A DNA stretch of 64,000 nt from Arthrobacter sp. AZCC_0090 (GCF_014207375.1 NZ_JACHEE010000013.1:105644-169643); one strand, 5' to 3'; counted from the first letter of the stretch, positions 9,196-18,407 are shown. Numbers and translations are program-made. The notes: generated from the sequence alone by a model not told the origin.

Positions 9196-9591
9196 AGGCG
9201 CTTTCGACTCCTCTGTACTCGATGGTCGCCGGCCGTCACCGCACCAAGGAAGCACGTCCGTCAGGACACACCACGGGGATACGGCAGCCGCCAACAGGGA
9301 CGTCACTGCTAACGCCGGCTACTTCGCGACTGGCGGATCCGCTTTCACATTGCTGTTTAGCGGAGCCAATCAACGTTCACCGGCGCCCAGTTGTCTATGC
9401 CGATTCTATCGTGACTGAGCGCAGTTCCTTACAAAACCCGGCCCGAATGCCAACGAATGTACCTGTGGGAGGCCGCTGGCCCCATCTGCAAGCCGTCAAA
9501 AGAGCACCCTCTAGGGAGCTATACGGTCCGGGGAGGTTTCTCGCCCCTGTGCGCCGTTCAAGGAAACCGGCCGACACGGGCGCCCAGGAAG
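9196..9591 (-). promoter_or_regulatory. Gene-free gyrB upstream region with possible promoter
   Basis: This 396-bp gap between dciA and gyrB holds no convincing ORF. On the minus strand a TAGAAT hexamer at 9403-9408 could be a -10 box, but a good -35 is lacking (TTGTAA lies 20 nt upstream). Separation from dciA suggests that gyrBA has its own promoter here, as expected for supercoiling-controlled gyrase expression. That is inference. Confidence 0.35.
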
Positions 9592-10146
9592 TTACCCGTA
9601 GGTATCCCGGGGACCCCGTCCGTTGACGCTCCGGCCGCCCTTTCGCCAGCTCGGTGCGGTTGGCGCGAGCACTTGGATCGACGTCACCACACCATCGCCG
9701 AGTTCCCTCCGGAACATTTCCAAGAGGCTGGTACTGAGAAGCCGGAGTTGCGTTGCCCAGGCCGTGGAATCACAGCGGACGTGGAGCGTGGTGTCGGTAA
9801 AGCTCTCCGGGGTGCAATGCGCGGAAATTTCCGGTCCCACCAAGGCGTCCCATTCCGCCATCACGGAGCCCACAGCTACAGGAGAAGTCCAACCCCGTTC
9901 GGCCACGAGCCTCCCGACGACTTTCCCCAAGCCAAGGGGGTCCCGGCCTGTGCCGTGGAATTGGCTGAATCCACGGGTATCACGGACGCCTTTCCGTTTC
10001 GCAGCGGCACCGGCACGGGGCGCAGCACGCCGGATTTCGCCACGTGCAGCGGCCGCTTCGCGCATCCGGTTCAGGGCCGATTGGGCAGCGTCAATCTCGT
10101 CAGGGTCCCTGCCCGGCTGGCGTCCGCCGGGGCTATCCTTCTCCAT
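9592..10146 (-). CDS. dciA: DciA/DUF721 family helicase-loading protein
   Basis: A 184-residue protein with the DUF721/DciA domain (SVMAEWDALVGPEISAHCTPES, followed by the TTLHVRCDSTAWATQLRLLS strand-helix pattern). DciA is the ancestral loader/operator of the DnaB helicase in bacteria lacking DnaC or DnaI, and in actinobacteria it lies between recF and gyrB, as here. ATG 10146 is chosen because GGAGG lies 5 nt upstream; it overlaps the recF stop by 14 nt, implying coupled translation. The N-terminal 60 residues are charged and probably flexible. Confidence 0.9.
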   Translation of the reverse strand: MEKDSPGGRQPGRDPDEIDAAQSALNRMREAAAARGEIRRAAPRAGAAAKRKGVRDTRGFSQFHGTGRDPLGLGKVVGRLVAERGWTSPVAVGSVMAEWDALVGPEISAHCTPESFTDTTLHVRCDSTAWATQLRLLSTSLLEMFRRELGDGVVTSIQVLAPTAPSWRKGGRSVNGRGPRDTYG

Positions 10147-11326
10147 CAATGCCTCCGGGCACAACCTTCACGCGCCGCCCAGCCAGTTCGTCGGGAATAT
10201 CGGCGTCGACGGCGGCTGTCACCAGCACCTGTTCGGCGCCGGCCACTATTGCAGCCAGTTTACGCCTGCGCTGGACGTCAAGTTCGGCGAACACGTCGTC
10301 AAGAATGAGGATCGGGGCAGAACCGCCGGTCCGCGTGTCATCGAGCATGACGTAGTAGGAGGCCAGGCGCAGGGAAAGGCACATCGACCACGTTTCACCG
10401 TGGGAGGCATAGCCCTTGGCTGGCGCGTGCCCTAGAACCAATTCGAGTTCGTCACGGTGAGGGCCAACCAGGGAAATCCCTCGTTCCAGCTCCTTGCGGC
10501 GCGAGGCGGCGAAAGCTTGGATGTAACGCTCGGTGAGCTGTTCCACCGAAAGCAAGCGGAGCTCCTCAACCCCGTCCGAACCTTCGTCGAGACGCTCGGC
10601 GGGACCGCCGTCGTCGTCCAACACGCCCTGGATGGTGGAGCGGTAAACCGCGCCGGCCTCTTTGGTGCCATCCGTCAGTTGCGCGTAAGCGCTCTTGAGG
10701 TGGGGGCGGAGCCGCTCCACGAGTTCCAACCGTGCATGCAGGAGTTCCGCACCGGCACGGGCCATGTGCTGGTCCCAAACATCGAGGGTTGCTTCATGGC
10801 CCGCAGTGAACTTCCCGGTGCGGGCCGATTTCAGCAAGGCGTTGCGTTGTTTGAGCACGCGGTCGTAGTCACTGCGGGTCGCCGCATGCATTGGCATGAG
10901 GCTGACCAGAAGTTCGTCGAGGAAGCGTCGACGGTTGGACGGATCACCCTTGACCAAAGCGAGGTCTTCAGGGGCGAAAAGCACCATGTGGCAAATGCCC
11001 AGGATGTCGCGGGCACGCACCGGATTTCCGCGGTTGATCCGGCCACGGTTGGCGCGGCCGGCATTGATTTCGAGTTCGACCACGGTTGATTGTTCTCCGC
11101 GGACAAGCTTCGCCCGGATCAAAGCCCGTTCGGTGCCGAAGCGCAAGAGCGGCGCATCCGTACTGACCCGATGCGAACTCAGGGTGGCCAGGTACCCAAT
11201 GGCTTCCATGAGGTTCGTCTTGCCGATGCCGTTGGACCCCACCAGGACCGTGACACCGGGGCCGAGCTTGAGGTCAACCTGCGCGTAACTGCGGAAATCG
11301 GTGAGGGAAAGATGTTCGAGGTACAC
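10133..11326 (-). CDS. recF: DNA replication/repair protein RecF
   Basis: A 397-residue SMC-like ATPase that loads RecA at gapped DNA. It shows Walker A GSNGIGKT (residues 30-37), the ABC-type signature region around HGETWSMCLSLRLASYY, and Walker B PILILDDVFAELD. The length is normal for actinobacterial RecF. It lies between gnd and dciA in the dnaA-dnaN-gnd-recF order known from Streptomyces and relatives. The start is ATG 11326. A 23-bp gap to gnd indicates a shared operon. Confidence 0.96.
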   Translation of the reverse strand: MYLEHLSLTDFRSYAQVDLKLGPGVTVLVGSNGIGKTNLMEAIGYLATLSSHRVSTDAPLLRFGTERALIRAKLVRGEQSTVVELEINAGRANRGRINRGNPVRARDILGICHMVLFAPEDLALVKGDPSNRRRFLDELLVSLMPMHAATRSDYDRVLKQRNALLKSARTGKFTAGHEATLDVWDQHMARAGAELLHARLELVERLRPHLKSAYAQLTDGTKEAGAVYRSTIQGVLDDDGGPAERLDEGSDGVEELRLLSVEQLTERYIQAFAASRRKELERGISLVGPHRDELELVLGHAPAKGYASHGETWSMCLSLRLASYYVMLDDTRTGGSAPILILDDVFAELDVQRRRKLAAIVAGAEQVLVTAAVDADIPDELAGRRVKVVPGGIDGEG

Positions 11327-11349
11327 GCGTACTGCTGTTTGCCCTGGGC

Positions 11350-12234
11350 CTAGTTGGCCGGACGGGTGGCGTGTCCGCCGAACTGATTGCGCAGCGCCGA
11401 AACCATCTTCATGGCCGGTGAGTTATCCTCGCGGGAGGAGAAGCGGGCGAAGAGCGCAGCGGTTATGGCGGGTGCCGGAATCGCGTTGGCGATGGCTTCT
11501 TCCACGGTCCAGCGTCCCTCGCCGGAATCTTCGACGTAGTCGCCGATCGAGGCCAGGCCCGGGTCTTCATCCAAAGCCTTGACCATGAGGTCCAACAGCC
11601 ACGACCGAACAACCGTGCCCTTTTGCCAGGCGCGGAAGGTGCCGGGAAGATCTTTGATGATGTCCTTGGCCGCCAGCAGTTCGTAGCCTTCGGCGTAGGC
11701 CTGCATCAGACCATATTCGATGCCGTTGTGCACCATCTTGGCGTAGTGGCCCGCACCCACGCCGCCTACATGGACGAAGCTGTCGGCGCGTTCGCCTTCG
11801 GGGCGGAGGGCATCGAACACCGGCATGGCGAGTTCGATGTCTTCGTCAGACCCGCCTGCCATGAGTCCATAGCCATTCTGCAGGCCCCAGACGCCACCGG
11901 AAACGCCGCAATCGGCAAATCGGATGTCCTTGGATCCCAGGAAAACGGCGTGCTTCTGGTCTTCGGTGAAGCGTGAGTTTCCGCCGTCGATCACCATGTC
12001 TCCGGGAGAGAGCTTCTCGCCAAGTTCGCTGATCACGGCATCGGTAATGTCCCCGGAGGGAACCATGACCCAGACCAGGCGCGGCGCCGGAAGGGCTGCG
12101 ATGAGTTCATCGATCGAAGCGACGTCGGCGACGTCGGGATTGCGGTCAAAGCCAGTGACTTCGATTCCGCCGTTCCGCATGCGCTCACGCATGTTGAAAC
12201 CCATTTTTCCAAGGCCGATCAGTCCGATGTGCAC
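11350..12234 (-). CDS. gnd: 6-phosphogluconate dehydrogenase (decarboxylating), short form
   Basis: A 294-residue enzyme of the oxidative pentose-phosphate pathway, of the short homotetrameric class rather than the 470-residue form. The Rossmann NAD(P) motif GLIGLGKMG is at the N-terminus. VIDGGNSRFT, CGVSGGVWGLQNGYGLMAGG and the catalytic KMVHNGIEYG all match the family. GTG 12234 is chosen because it starts directly at the Rossmann strand with AAAGAG upstream. Its place between dnaN and recF is conserved in several actinobacteria. Confidence 0.93.
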   Translation of the reverse strand: MHIGLIGLGKMGFNMRERMRNGGIEVTGFDRNPDVADVASIDELIAALPAPRLVWVMVPSGDITDAVISELGEKLSPGDMVIDGGNSRFTEDQKHAVFLGSKDIRFADCGVSGGVWGLQNGYGLMAGGSDEDIELAMPVFDALRPEGERADSFVHVGGVGAGHYAKMVHNGIEYGLMQAYAEGYELLAAKDIIKDLPGTFRAWQKGTVVRSWLLDLMVKALDEDPGLASIGDYVEDSGEGRWTVEEAIANAIPAPAITAALFARFSSREDNSPAMKMVSALRNQFGGHATRPAN

Positions 12235-12330
12235 GGTGTGAACTCTTTTCTGCGTTGGTTGATAACTGTCTGGGCCCACCCCGCCAGGGTTCCCCGGCGG
12301 GGACTTGCGAGGCGAGGGTGGCGGTGGGGA

Positions 12331-13455
12331 CTAGTTGGGCAGGCGGACGGGCATCACGAGGTAGCGGTAGTCGCCCTTGTCGTCGCCGTCGGCGTCAGCC
12401 TGGGCAGTGATCATGGCCGGCTTGGGCGCTGTGGTGAAGGAGAAGCGCACGAACTTGGTTTCGATAACGCTCAGGCCTTCCACCAGATAGTGCGGGTTGA
12501 AAGCTACCGTGATGTCTTCACCGCTGAGCTGGGCTTCGAGTTCCTCGGACGCCTGGGCGTCTTCGCCAGTACCGGCGTCAAGGCTCAGCTGGCCTTGGGT
12601 GAACGCCAGGCGGACCGGGGTGTTTCGTTCAGCGACCAAGGACACGCGGCGAACGGCCTCGACGAGCTCCTGCGTCTGGACAGTTGCGTGGATCGGAGTG
12701 GAATCCGGGAACAACGAGCGGATCTTGGGGTAGTCGCCGTCCACGAGCAGGGACGTGGTGGTGCGTCCGCCGCTTTCGAAGCCAATCAGGCGGCTGTCGT
12801 CATCAGCGAGGGCAAGGTGGATGTCACCGCTGCCGCCGAGGGTCTTCGCCACTTCGTTGAGGGTCTTGGATTTCACCAGGGCACTCGTGGAAATCCCCGG
12901 AGTAACGGGCTTCCACGGTACTTCTCTCATGGCGAGGCGGTAACGGTCCGTGGCGAGGAGGGTGATCATGTCATCCTCGATCTCCATTCGAACGCCCGTG
13001 AGGATCGGCAATGTGTCGTCCTTGCTGGCCGCGATGATGACCTGTGAGACGGCCTGGGCGAAGGCGTCGCCGGGCAAGGTTCCGCTGATGGCGGGAAGTG
13101 CGGGAAGCGGCGGGTATTCGGATTCCGGCATCGTGGCGAGGTGGAAGCTGCTTCGACGGCACGTGAGGGTGACCTTGCTGCCATCGGTTTCGATTTCGAC
13201 GGGCGCCGATGGCAGGCTGCGGCAGATATCGGCCAGGAGACGCCCGGAAACCAGGATTGTTCCCTCGGTGGTGATGTCTGCGGGAATCTCAAGACGGGCA
13301 GAGGTCTCGTAGTCAAAGCTCGAGAGGCTCACGGTTCCGGCTTCTGCCTTGAGCAGGAGACCTGAAAGGACCGGGACGGGCGGCCGCGGAGACAACGACC
13401 GGGCTGTCCATGTGACGGCTTCTGCCAGGACATCCCGCTCGACTCTGAACTTCAC
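12331..13455 (-). CDS. dnaN: DNA polymerase III sliding clamp (beta subunit)
   Basis: A 374-residue clamp that tethers the polymerase to DNA. The N-terminus KFRVERDVLAEAVTWTARSL and the C-terminal YLVMPVRLPN (MPxRLP-type end) are characteristic, and the three-domain length is standard. GTG 13455 is selected because family similarity begins there; an open frame continues 31 codons upstream into the origin region without similarity. It is transcribed away from the dnaA-dnaN intergenic DnaA boxes and followed by gnd and recF. Confidence 0.97.
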   Translation of the reverse strand: MKFRVERDVLAEAVTWTARSLSPRPPVPVLSGLLLKAEAGTVSLSSFDYETSARLEIPADITTEGTILVSGRLLADICRSLPSAPVEIETDGSKVTLTCRRSSFHLATMPESEYPPLPALPAISGTLPGDAFAQAVSQVIIAASKDDTLPILTGVRMEIEDDMITLLATDRYRLAMREVPWKPVTPGISTSALVKSKTLNEVAKTLGGSGDIHLALADDDSRLIGFESGGRTTTSLLVDGDYPKIRSLFPDSTPIHATVQTQELVEAVRRVSLVAERNTPVRLAFTQGQLSLDAGTGEDAQASEELEAQLSGEDITVAFNPHYLVEGLSVIETKFVRFSFTTAPKPAMITAQADADGDDKGDYRYLVMPVRLPN

Positions 13456-13977
13456 GGAAGGGTGCCGCCTTTCATTGCTGCTGCCAGTGTTCCACCGGAA
13501 ACTCCCCAGGAGCCCCGAAAACCAGCGCCCGGAACCCGAAAGCTGCATGGTCCGCAGTGAGCGAACTACAAAGCAGCGCCAAGGATGGACGCGATGCAGA
13601 CAGCTTAGCGGGAAGTTCGGGCATTAACCCATCCCCGGCCTGCTGGCTTGGGGTTCAGGCAGCCACTGGCTGCGTCGGTCAGCGGGCGGAAGGAGATTGT
13701 TATTTGAGGGAATTCATTTTTTTGGGATTAGTAGTGTTAATAACCCCTGTGGAAACTGTGGATAACTGCCTCTGGACCCGCAGTTCCGCGGTTAAGGCCT
13801 GTTCACGATGTGTGGGCGACGGGGTTTTAAACAGGGTGTGGACGTGGATAACCCCCAGGGCCGTTTTTAACGATCCACAGATGCCTTAAGGGTTTTAAGC
13901 CCATTAACCGAGCTTGTCCCCTTAAGTATCCACAGGCTTATCCACATGCGCCTGTTAATAAGGTATGTAGTGGCCGC
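13456..13977. other. Origin of replication, dnaA-dnaN part (oriC)
   Basis: This 522-bp gene-free stretch contains DnaA boxes. TGTGGATAA is at 13757-13765, CGTGGATAA at 13843-13851, GTATCCACA at 13926-13934 and TTATCCACA at 13938-13946 (the last a perfect consensus on the plus strand). An AT-rich tract at about 13690-13745 (around ATTTGAGGGAATTCATTTTT) is a candidate unwinding element. dnaN reads away on one side and dnaA converges on the other, as in actinobacterial oriC regions. Exact unwinding and start sites are not determinable by eye. Confidence 0.85.
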
Positions 13978-15399
13978 TTAGGAATCGCGTTGCTGCTGTT
14001 TGATGCGGTTGGTCAGCTCTGTCACCTGGTTGTAGATCACACGGCGCTCGGCCATGAGTTCGCGTATCTTGCGATCGGCGTGGATCACCGTGGTGTGGTC
14101 GCGGCCGCCGAGCTCCTGGCCGATCTTGGGCAGGGACATATCCGTGAGCTCACGGCACAGGTACATCGCGATTTGCCGCGCAGTCACCAAGGTGCGTGTA
14201 CGGGACTTGCTGCAGAGCTCTTCCATGCTGAGCTTGAAGTACTCGGCCGTCTGCTTCAGGATCTGGTCAGCCGTGATCTCCTGGGCGCCGTCGTCGGTGA
14301 TCAGGTCCTTAAGGACCATTTCGGCGAGGGCTACATCCACGGGCTGGCGGTTAAGGCTGGCGAACGCCGTGACGCGGATCAGTGCGCCTTCGAGCTCGCG
14401 GATGTTGCTGGAGATCTTGGAAGCGATGTACTCCAAGGCGTCGTCGGGGGCGGACAGTCCCTCGCTTTGTGCCTTCTTGCGGAGGATGGCGATGCGGGTT
14501 TCGAGTTCCGGCGGCTGGATATCGGTCAGCAGGCCCCACTCGAAACGGGACTTCATGCGGTCTTCGAAGCCCGCCAACTGCTTGGGGGGCAGGTCCGAGG
14601 TGATGACCACTTGTTTGTTGTTGTTGTGCAGGGCATTGAAGGTGTGGAAGAACTCTTCGAGCGTCCGGTCCTTGCCCGCCAGGAACTGGATATCGTCAAT
14701 CAGCAGAACGTCGACGTTGCGGTAAGTGGTCTTGAAACTGGCACCTTCGTCGTCGCGGATGGAGTTGATGAAGTCGTTGGTGAACTCCTCGGAATTCACG
14801 TAGCGCACCCGGATCCCGCTGTAGAGCCGGCGGGCATAGTGGCCGATCGCGTGCAACAGGTGCGTCTTGCCGAGCCCGGAATCCCCGTAGATGAACAGCG
14901 GGTTGTAGGCCTTGGCAGGTGCTTCCGCGACCGCCACAGCTGCAGCATGGGCGAAGCGGTTGGAGGAGCCGATCACGAAGGTGTCAAAGACGTACTTCGG
15001 GTTCAGCCGGCCGAATTCGTGCGAAGTGCTCGGCGGAGTGGGCTGGGGCTTCAGTTCCACTGCCAGGTCGTTTGCGGAAGAAAGCTCGACGACGGCGGCC
15101 GGCTCTTCGTGGATGGGCACCAGATCCGTGTCGACGTCGATCGCGCACCGGATGTCATCGGAAAAGACACTGCGGAGGGCGTCGTCGAGGGCTTCCTTGA
15201 CTTGTGTCTGGAGAACCTCGCGGGTCAGCTCATTGGGCACGGCCACCAGGAGGGTGGAGCCGATCAGGCCTTGCGCCTGGGCGAGGATAACGAAACCACG
15301 TTGCCGGGGTGTGACGCGATCGTCTTGTTCCAGCAGGCTCAGCACCCGCCGCCAGGAACTTCCGACCGTGTTGGCGTGGTTGGCGTCGTCTACCGTCAT
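13978..15399 (-). CDS. dnaA: Chromosomal replication initiator DnaA
   Basis: A 473-residue AAA+ initiator that binds DnaA boxes and melts the origin. Walker A GDSGLGKT is at residues 172-179 and Walker B is VLLIDDIQFLAGK. The domain IV DNA-binding signature GGRDHTTVIHADRKI starts at about 431. Domain II is a short linker (TPPSTSHEF). ATG 15399 is chosen (GAGGGAA about 8 nt upstream); an in-frame ATG 20 codons earlier lacks similarity. It is flanked by DnaA boxes on both sides, which allows autoregulation. Confidence 0.98.
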   Translation of the reverse strand: MTVDDANHANTVGSSWRRVLSLLEQDDRVTPRQRGFVILAQAQGLIGSTLLVAVPNELTREVLQTQVKEALDDALRSVFSDDIRCAIDVDTDLVPIHEEPAAVVELSSANDLAVELKPQPTPPSTSHEFGRLNPKYVFDTFVIGSSNRFAHAAAVAVAEAPAKAYNPLFIYGDSGLGKTHLLHAIGHYARRLYSGIRVRYVNSEEFTNDFINSIRDDEGASFKTTYRNVDVLLIDDIQFLAGKDRTLEEFFHTFNALHNNNKQVVITSDLPPKQLAGFEDRMKSRFEWGLLTDIQPPELETRIAILRKKAQSEGLSAPDDALEYIASKISSNIRELEGALIRVTAFASLNRQPVDVALAEMVLKDLITDDGAQEITADQILKQTAEYFKLSMEELCSKSRTRTLVTARQIAMYLCRELTDMSLPKIGQELGGRDHTTVIHADRKIRELMAERRVIYNQVTELTNRIKQQQRDS

Positions 15400-15459
15400 C
15401 AATTGGTTCCCTCGAGTGCTTGCTTGCCTTGATTGCGGCAGCCGAAAGGTCCAAACCAT

Positions 15460-15680
15460 GAGTGGATTTCAAACCGAATCCACAGGGTTATGCACAGTCC
15501 GTGGATAATCGGCTACTGAGCCACTCTAGGGGATGGAAACCCCAGAAGATAGCTGGGAACATGCTTGTGGATAATTACACCGTTGTGGTTCTGAAACGGG
15601 CCCTGTGAGCCACTTCATCCACAGGCTGTTGGGGTCACTTAGCCACAGTTGGGGATAGCGGGCAAAACGGCTCCCGGTTT
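15460..15680. other. DnaA-box cluster upstream of dnaA
   Basis: DnaA-box-like nonamers lie in the dnaA-rpmH intergenic region: TTATGCACA at 15488-15496 (one mismatch), CGTGGATAA at 15500-15508, TGTGGATAA at 15566-15574 (perfect on the minus strand), TCATCCACA at 15615-15623 and TTAGCCACA at 15639-15647. The cluster may be a second half of oriC and/or the autoregulatory dnaA promoter. No ORF is supported in 15400-15858. Confidence 0.75.
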
Positions 15681-15763
15681 GACCTGGGGGGTCTTTTTGC
15701 CCTAACGTTGTGAAGTCCTATGTGTCCGCTTTTTGACCACCCGCACCTCCGGTAAATCCGGCG

Positions 15764-15792
15764 TTGGGCGGCGGCGGATACACAAATAAACT
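15764..15792 (+). promoter_or_regulatory. Candidate promoter for rpmH-rnpA
   Basis: TTGGGC (15764-15769) and TAAACT (15787-15792) are separated by 17 bp and resemble -35 and -10 boxes. They lie 67 bp before the rpmH start and read into the rightward operon. Identified by eye only. Confidence 0.4.
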
Positions 15793-15858
15793 TAGCGTCG
15801 GCCAGTTCTTCCCCTTTTGATCGGGTGGGCGCACCTTTGATCCACTGGAGTAACTAAC

Positions 15859-15996
15859 GTGAGCAAGCGGACTTTTCAGCCGAATAACCGCCGTCGGGCC
15901 AAGAAGCACGGCTTCCGCCTTCGTATGCGCACCCGTGCCGGCCGCGCCATCTTGGCCGCCCGTCGTGGCAAGGGCCGCGTCGAACTGTCGGCCTAA
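15859..15996 (+). CDS. rpmH: 50S ribosomal protein L34
   Basis: A 45-residue basic protein beginning SKRTFQPNNRRRAKKHGFRL and ending RRGKGRVELSA, the full L34 signature. GTG 15859 follows GGAG at 15847-15850. It is the first gene of the rightward operon rpmH-rnpA-yidD-yidC-khpB-rsmG. Confidence 0.97.
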   Translation: MSKRTFQPNNRRRAKKHGFRLRMRTRAGRAILAARRGKGRVELSA

Positions 15997-16036
15997 ATAA
16001 CTGACTCGTCGGTCAGTCTCCCAAGCGAGTCACTAG

Positions 16037-16444
16037 GTGCTAGCCACCCGTAACCGTCTACGGACTTCAACCGACTTTTCAACAACTGTACGTTCCGGCG
16101 TCCGCAATGGACGCCGGAACTTAGTGTTATATACGGCACCTATCAGTGCCGGGGAACCGAGCCGGATCGGCTTCATTGTTTCCAAAGCTGTCGGGAACGC
16201 TGTGACCAGGAACCTCGTTAAGAGGAGACTGAGAGAAGCAGGTGCTTTGTCTCTCAAGAGGCATGGCACAGGTCTTGCTGTTGTGGTCCGGGCTCTGCCT
16301 GCGGCTGCGACGGCAAGCTGGGACCAGCTGCTGACGGATTACAACGCCGCCTTGGCGGTGACCACGAAACGGCTCGTCGGATCCTCTCCGCGGGTTGTTT
16401 CGCCCACCCAGGGCACCACAACGGAAGGGACACCGCGTGCATGA
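16037..16444 (+). CDS. rnpA: Ribonuclease P protein component
   Basis: A 135-residue RNase P protein that assists the RNA subunit in maturing tRNA 5' ends. The N-terminus LATRNRLRTSTDF and the central RNR-type motif NAVTRNLVKRRLREA, the basic RNA-binding helix, identify the family. The C-terminal 25 residues are a family-atypical Thr/Pro tail. The start is GTG 16037, 40 bp after rpmH. The stop overlaps the start of yidD by 8 nt. Confidence 0.95.
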   Translation: MLATRNRLRTSTDFSTTVRSGVRNGRRNLVLYTAPISAGEPSRIGFIVSKAVGNAVTRNLVKRRLREAGALSLKRHGTGLAVVVRALPAAATASWDQLLTDYNAALAVTTKRLVGSSPRVVSPTQGTTTEGTPRA

Positions 16445-16835
16445 GCTGAGCTCCGCCGTCGTCCGCTTCGTAAGAGTCGTTCCGAGGATCCTCGGAACAT
16501 TTCTGTGGGAGCTGCCGCGCAACGTCCTCATGATCCTGTTGAAGACGTACCGTCGGATCATTTCTCCCTTATACGGCCAGGTGTGCCGATTCTTCCCATC
16601 CTGCTCGGCTTATGCCCTCGAAGCGGTGACGGTCCATGGTGCCGTCAAGGGAAGCTGGCTCGCAGCGCGGCGCCTTGCGCGCTGCCACCCCTGGAACGCC
16701 GGCGGCGTGGACCACGTCCCCGCCGGACATCGCCATTGGCCCGAGGGCCAGACGCCCACAATTGTTGTACTGAACAACCCGGACCTGTTCCTGGCTGTGC
16801 GGTCTGATGAAGACGGCCGCCGTACAGCGGCCTGA
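16437..16835 (+). CDS. yidD: Membrane protein insertion efficiency factor YidD
   Basis: A 132-residue protein. The core motif YRRIISPLYGQVCRFFPSCS, followed by YALEAVTVHGAVKGSWLAARRLARCHPWNAGG, has the conserved cysteines of the YidD/haemolytic-domain family. YidD acts at the inner membrane close to YidC. GTG 16437 is used, with GGAAGGGA upstream. The C-terminal 40 or so residues are variable. It is coupled to rnpA by an 8-nt overlap. Confidence 0.93.
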   Translation: MHELSSAVVRFVRVVPRILGTFLWELPRNVLMILLKTYRRIISPLYGQVCRFFPSCSAYALEAVTVHGAVKGSWLAARRLARCHPWNAGGVDHVPAGHRHWPEGQTPTIVVLNNPDLFLAVRSDEDGRRTAA

Positions 16836-16851
16836 GGAAATAGGGAAACGT

Positions 16852-17823
16852 ATGGACATCTTTGGAACAATTCTGGCCCCGTTCAAGTGGCTTGTGTCCG
16901 CGATCATGCTGGGGTTCCACGACGGCCTGAGCTTCATTGGCCTGCCCGCGGCGAATGGCTGGACCTGGACGCTGTCCATCATCGGCCTGGTGCTGGTGAT
17001 TCGCGCCGCCCTTATCCCTGTGTTCGTCAAACAGATCAAGGCACAGCGAGGGATGCAGCTGCTTCAGCCTGATCTGAAGAAGATGCAGGCGAAGTACAAG
17101 GGCAAGACCGACCAGCTTTCCCGCCAGGCCATGGCCCAGGAACAGATGGCGCTGTACAAGAAGCACGGCACCAACCCGTTCTCGGCATGTTTGCCCATGC
17201 TGATCCAGATGCCGTTCTTCTTCGCCCTGTTCCAAGTGCTTTCCGGCATCAGTGCTGCTAAGGAAGCCGGCCAGGGCATCGGTGCGCTGAGCCATGAGCA
17301 AGTCGTCCAGTTCGACCAGTCAAGTATTTTCGGCGCGCCCCTGTCTGCGACGTTGCTTCACGGCACGCCTGCAGGCGGCGACGTTGTGGCGGTGTGGGTC
17401 TTGTCGATCGTGATGATTCTCGCCATGACCGCTTCGCAGTTCATCACGCAGAAGCAGATCATGGCCAAGAACATGTCCGAAGAGGCCATGGCCAGCCCGT
17501 TCATGCGTCAGCAGAAGATGATGCTCTACATCCTGCCGGTCGTCTTCGGCGTGGGTGGCATCAACTTCCCAATCGGTGTGCTTATCTACTGGACCACTAC
17601 CAACCTGTGGACCATGGGCCAGCAGTTCTTTGTCATCCGCCGCATGCCGACGCCGGGATCCCCCGCAGCCAAGGCACTTGCAGAGCGCCGCGCCGCCAAG
17701 GGCTTGCCGTCCATCCCGCTCCTGGGCGGCAAAAAGGACGCCGAAGTGGCTGCCGAAGTGGCGGCCGTCGAACTCAAGGCACAGCGCATCCAGCCACAAC
17801 GTAAGAACAGGAAGAAGAAGTAA
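16852..17823 (+). CDS. yidC: Membrane protein insertase YidC/Oxa1
   Basis: A 323-residue Gram-positive-type insertase with no large periplasmic domain. Membrane segments are near residues 20-40 and 44-62, then after KKHGTNPFSACLPMLIQMPFFFALFQVL, and around the C-terminal pair INFPIGVLIYWTTTNLW. A basic hydrophilic tail (RKNRKKK) may contact ribosomes. ATG 16852 is preferred because GAGGAAATAGGGAA precedes it; its 5' end follows the yidD stop directly. The stop overlaps the next start (TAATG). Confidence 0.96.
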   Translation: MDIFGTILAPFKWLVSAIMLGFHDGLSFIGLPAANGWTWTLSIIGLVLVIRAALIPVFVKQIKAQRGMQLLQPDLKKMQAKYKGKTDQLSRQAMAQEQMALYKKHGTNPFSACLPMLIQMPFFFALFQVLSGISAAKEAGQGIGALSHEQVVQFDQSSIFGAPLSATLLHGTPAGGDVVAVWVLSIVMILAMTASQFITQKQIMAKNMSEEAMASPFMRQQKMMLYILPVVFGVGGINFPIGVLIYWTTTNLWTMGQQFFVIRRMPTPGSPAAKALAERRAAKGLPSIPLLGGKKDAEVAAEVAAVELKAQRIQPQRKNRKKK

Positions 17824-18401
17824 TGTCTGTTGAAAGCACCGAAGAGGCAACGGCCGCTGGGGCCACCGAGGAACTGGCAGAGGCCACGGTAGAAACTGCC
17901 GCTGAGGACGAGTCCACCGGAAAGAGCTCTTCCGTGAGCCGCCTTGAGGAAGAGGGCGACGTCGCCGCAGACTACCTCGAGGAACTCCTGGACATTGCCG
18001 ACATCGACGGCGACATCGACATCGAGATCCGCAACGGCCGCACCTACATTTCCATCGCAGCCGAAGACGACTCCGAGGGTCTTGAGAGCCTCGTGGGCCG
18101 CGACGGTGAAGTGCTCGAAGCCCTTCAGGAGCTTGCGCGCCTCTCCGTACTGTCTGCGACCGAGAACCGCTCGCGCCTCGTGTTGGACATCAACGGTTAC
18201 CGTAAAGAGCGTGCCGGCGATCTGCAGCAGATTGCCGAAGACGCCGTCGCCAAGGTCAAGGAGACGGGCGCTTCGGTGGCCCTTGAGCCTATGAGTGCCT
18301 ACGAACGCAAGATTGTGCACGACGCTGTTGCGGACCTCGGCTTCGTTTCCGAGTCCGAGGGTGAAGGCGCTGGCCGGCACATCGTGGTTTCGGCCGACTA
18401 A
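17823..18401 (+). CDS. khpB: KhpB/Jag RNA-binding protein (KH + R3H domains)
   Basis: A 192-residue protein. The acidic N-terminal 60 residues are disordered. A KH-like domain follows (DIDIEIRNGRTYISIAAEDD and GRDGEVLEALQELARL), then a C-terminal R3H domain (MSAYERKIVHDAV followed by SESEGEGAGRHIVV). Members bind RNA and, in Gram-positives, pair with KhpA to influence division and envelope genes. The start overlaps the yidC stop by one base. The usual N-terminal Jag domain is replaced by an acidic stretch, as in other actinobacteria. Confidence 0.92.
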   Translation: MSVESTEEATAAGATEELAEATVETAAEDESTGKSSSVSRLEEEGDVAADYLEELLDIADIDGDIDIEIRNGRTYISIAAEDDSEGLESLVGRDGEVLEALQELARLSVLSATENRSRLVLDINGYRKERAGDLQQIAEDAVAKVKETGASVALEPMSAYERKIVHDAVADLGFVSESEGEGAGRHIVVSAD

Positions 18402-18407
18402 CGGATC

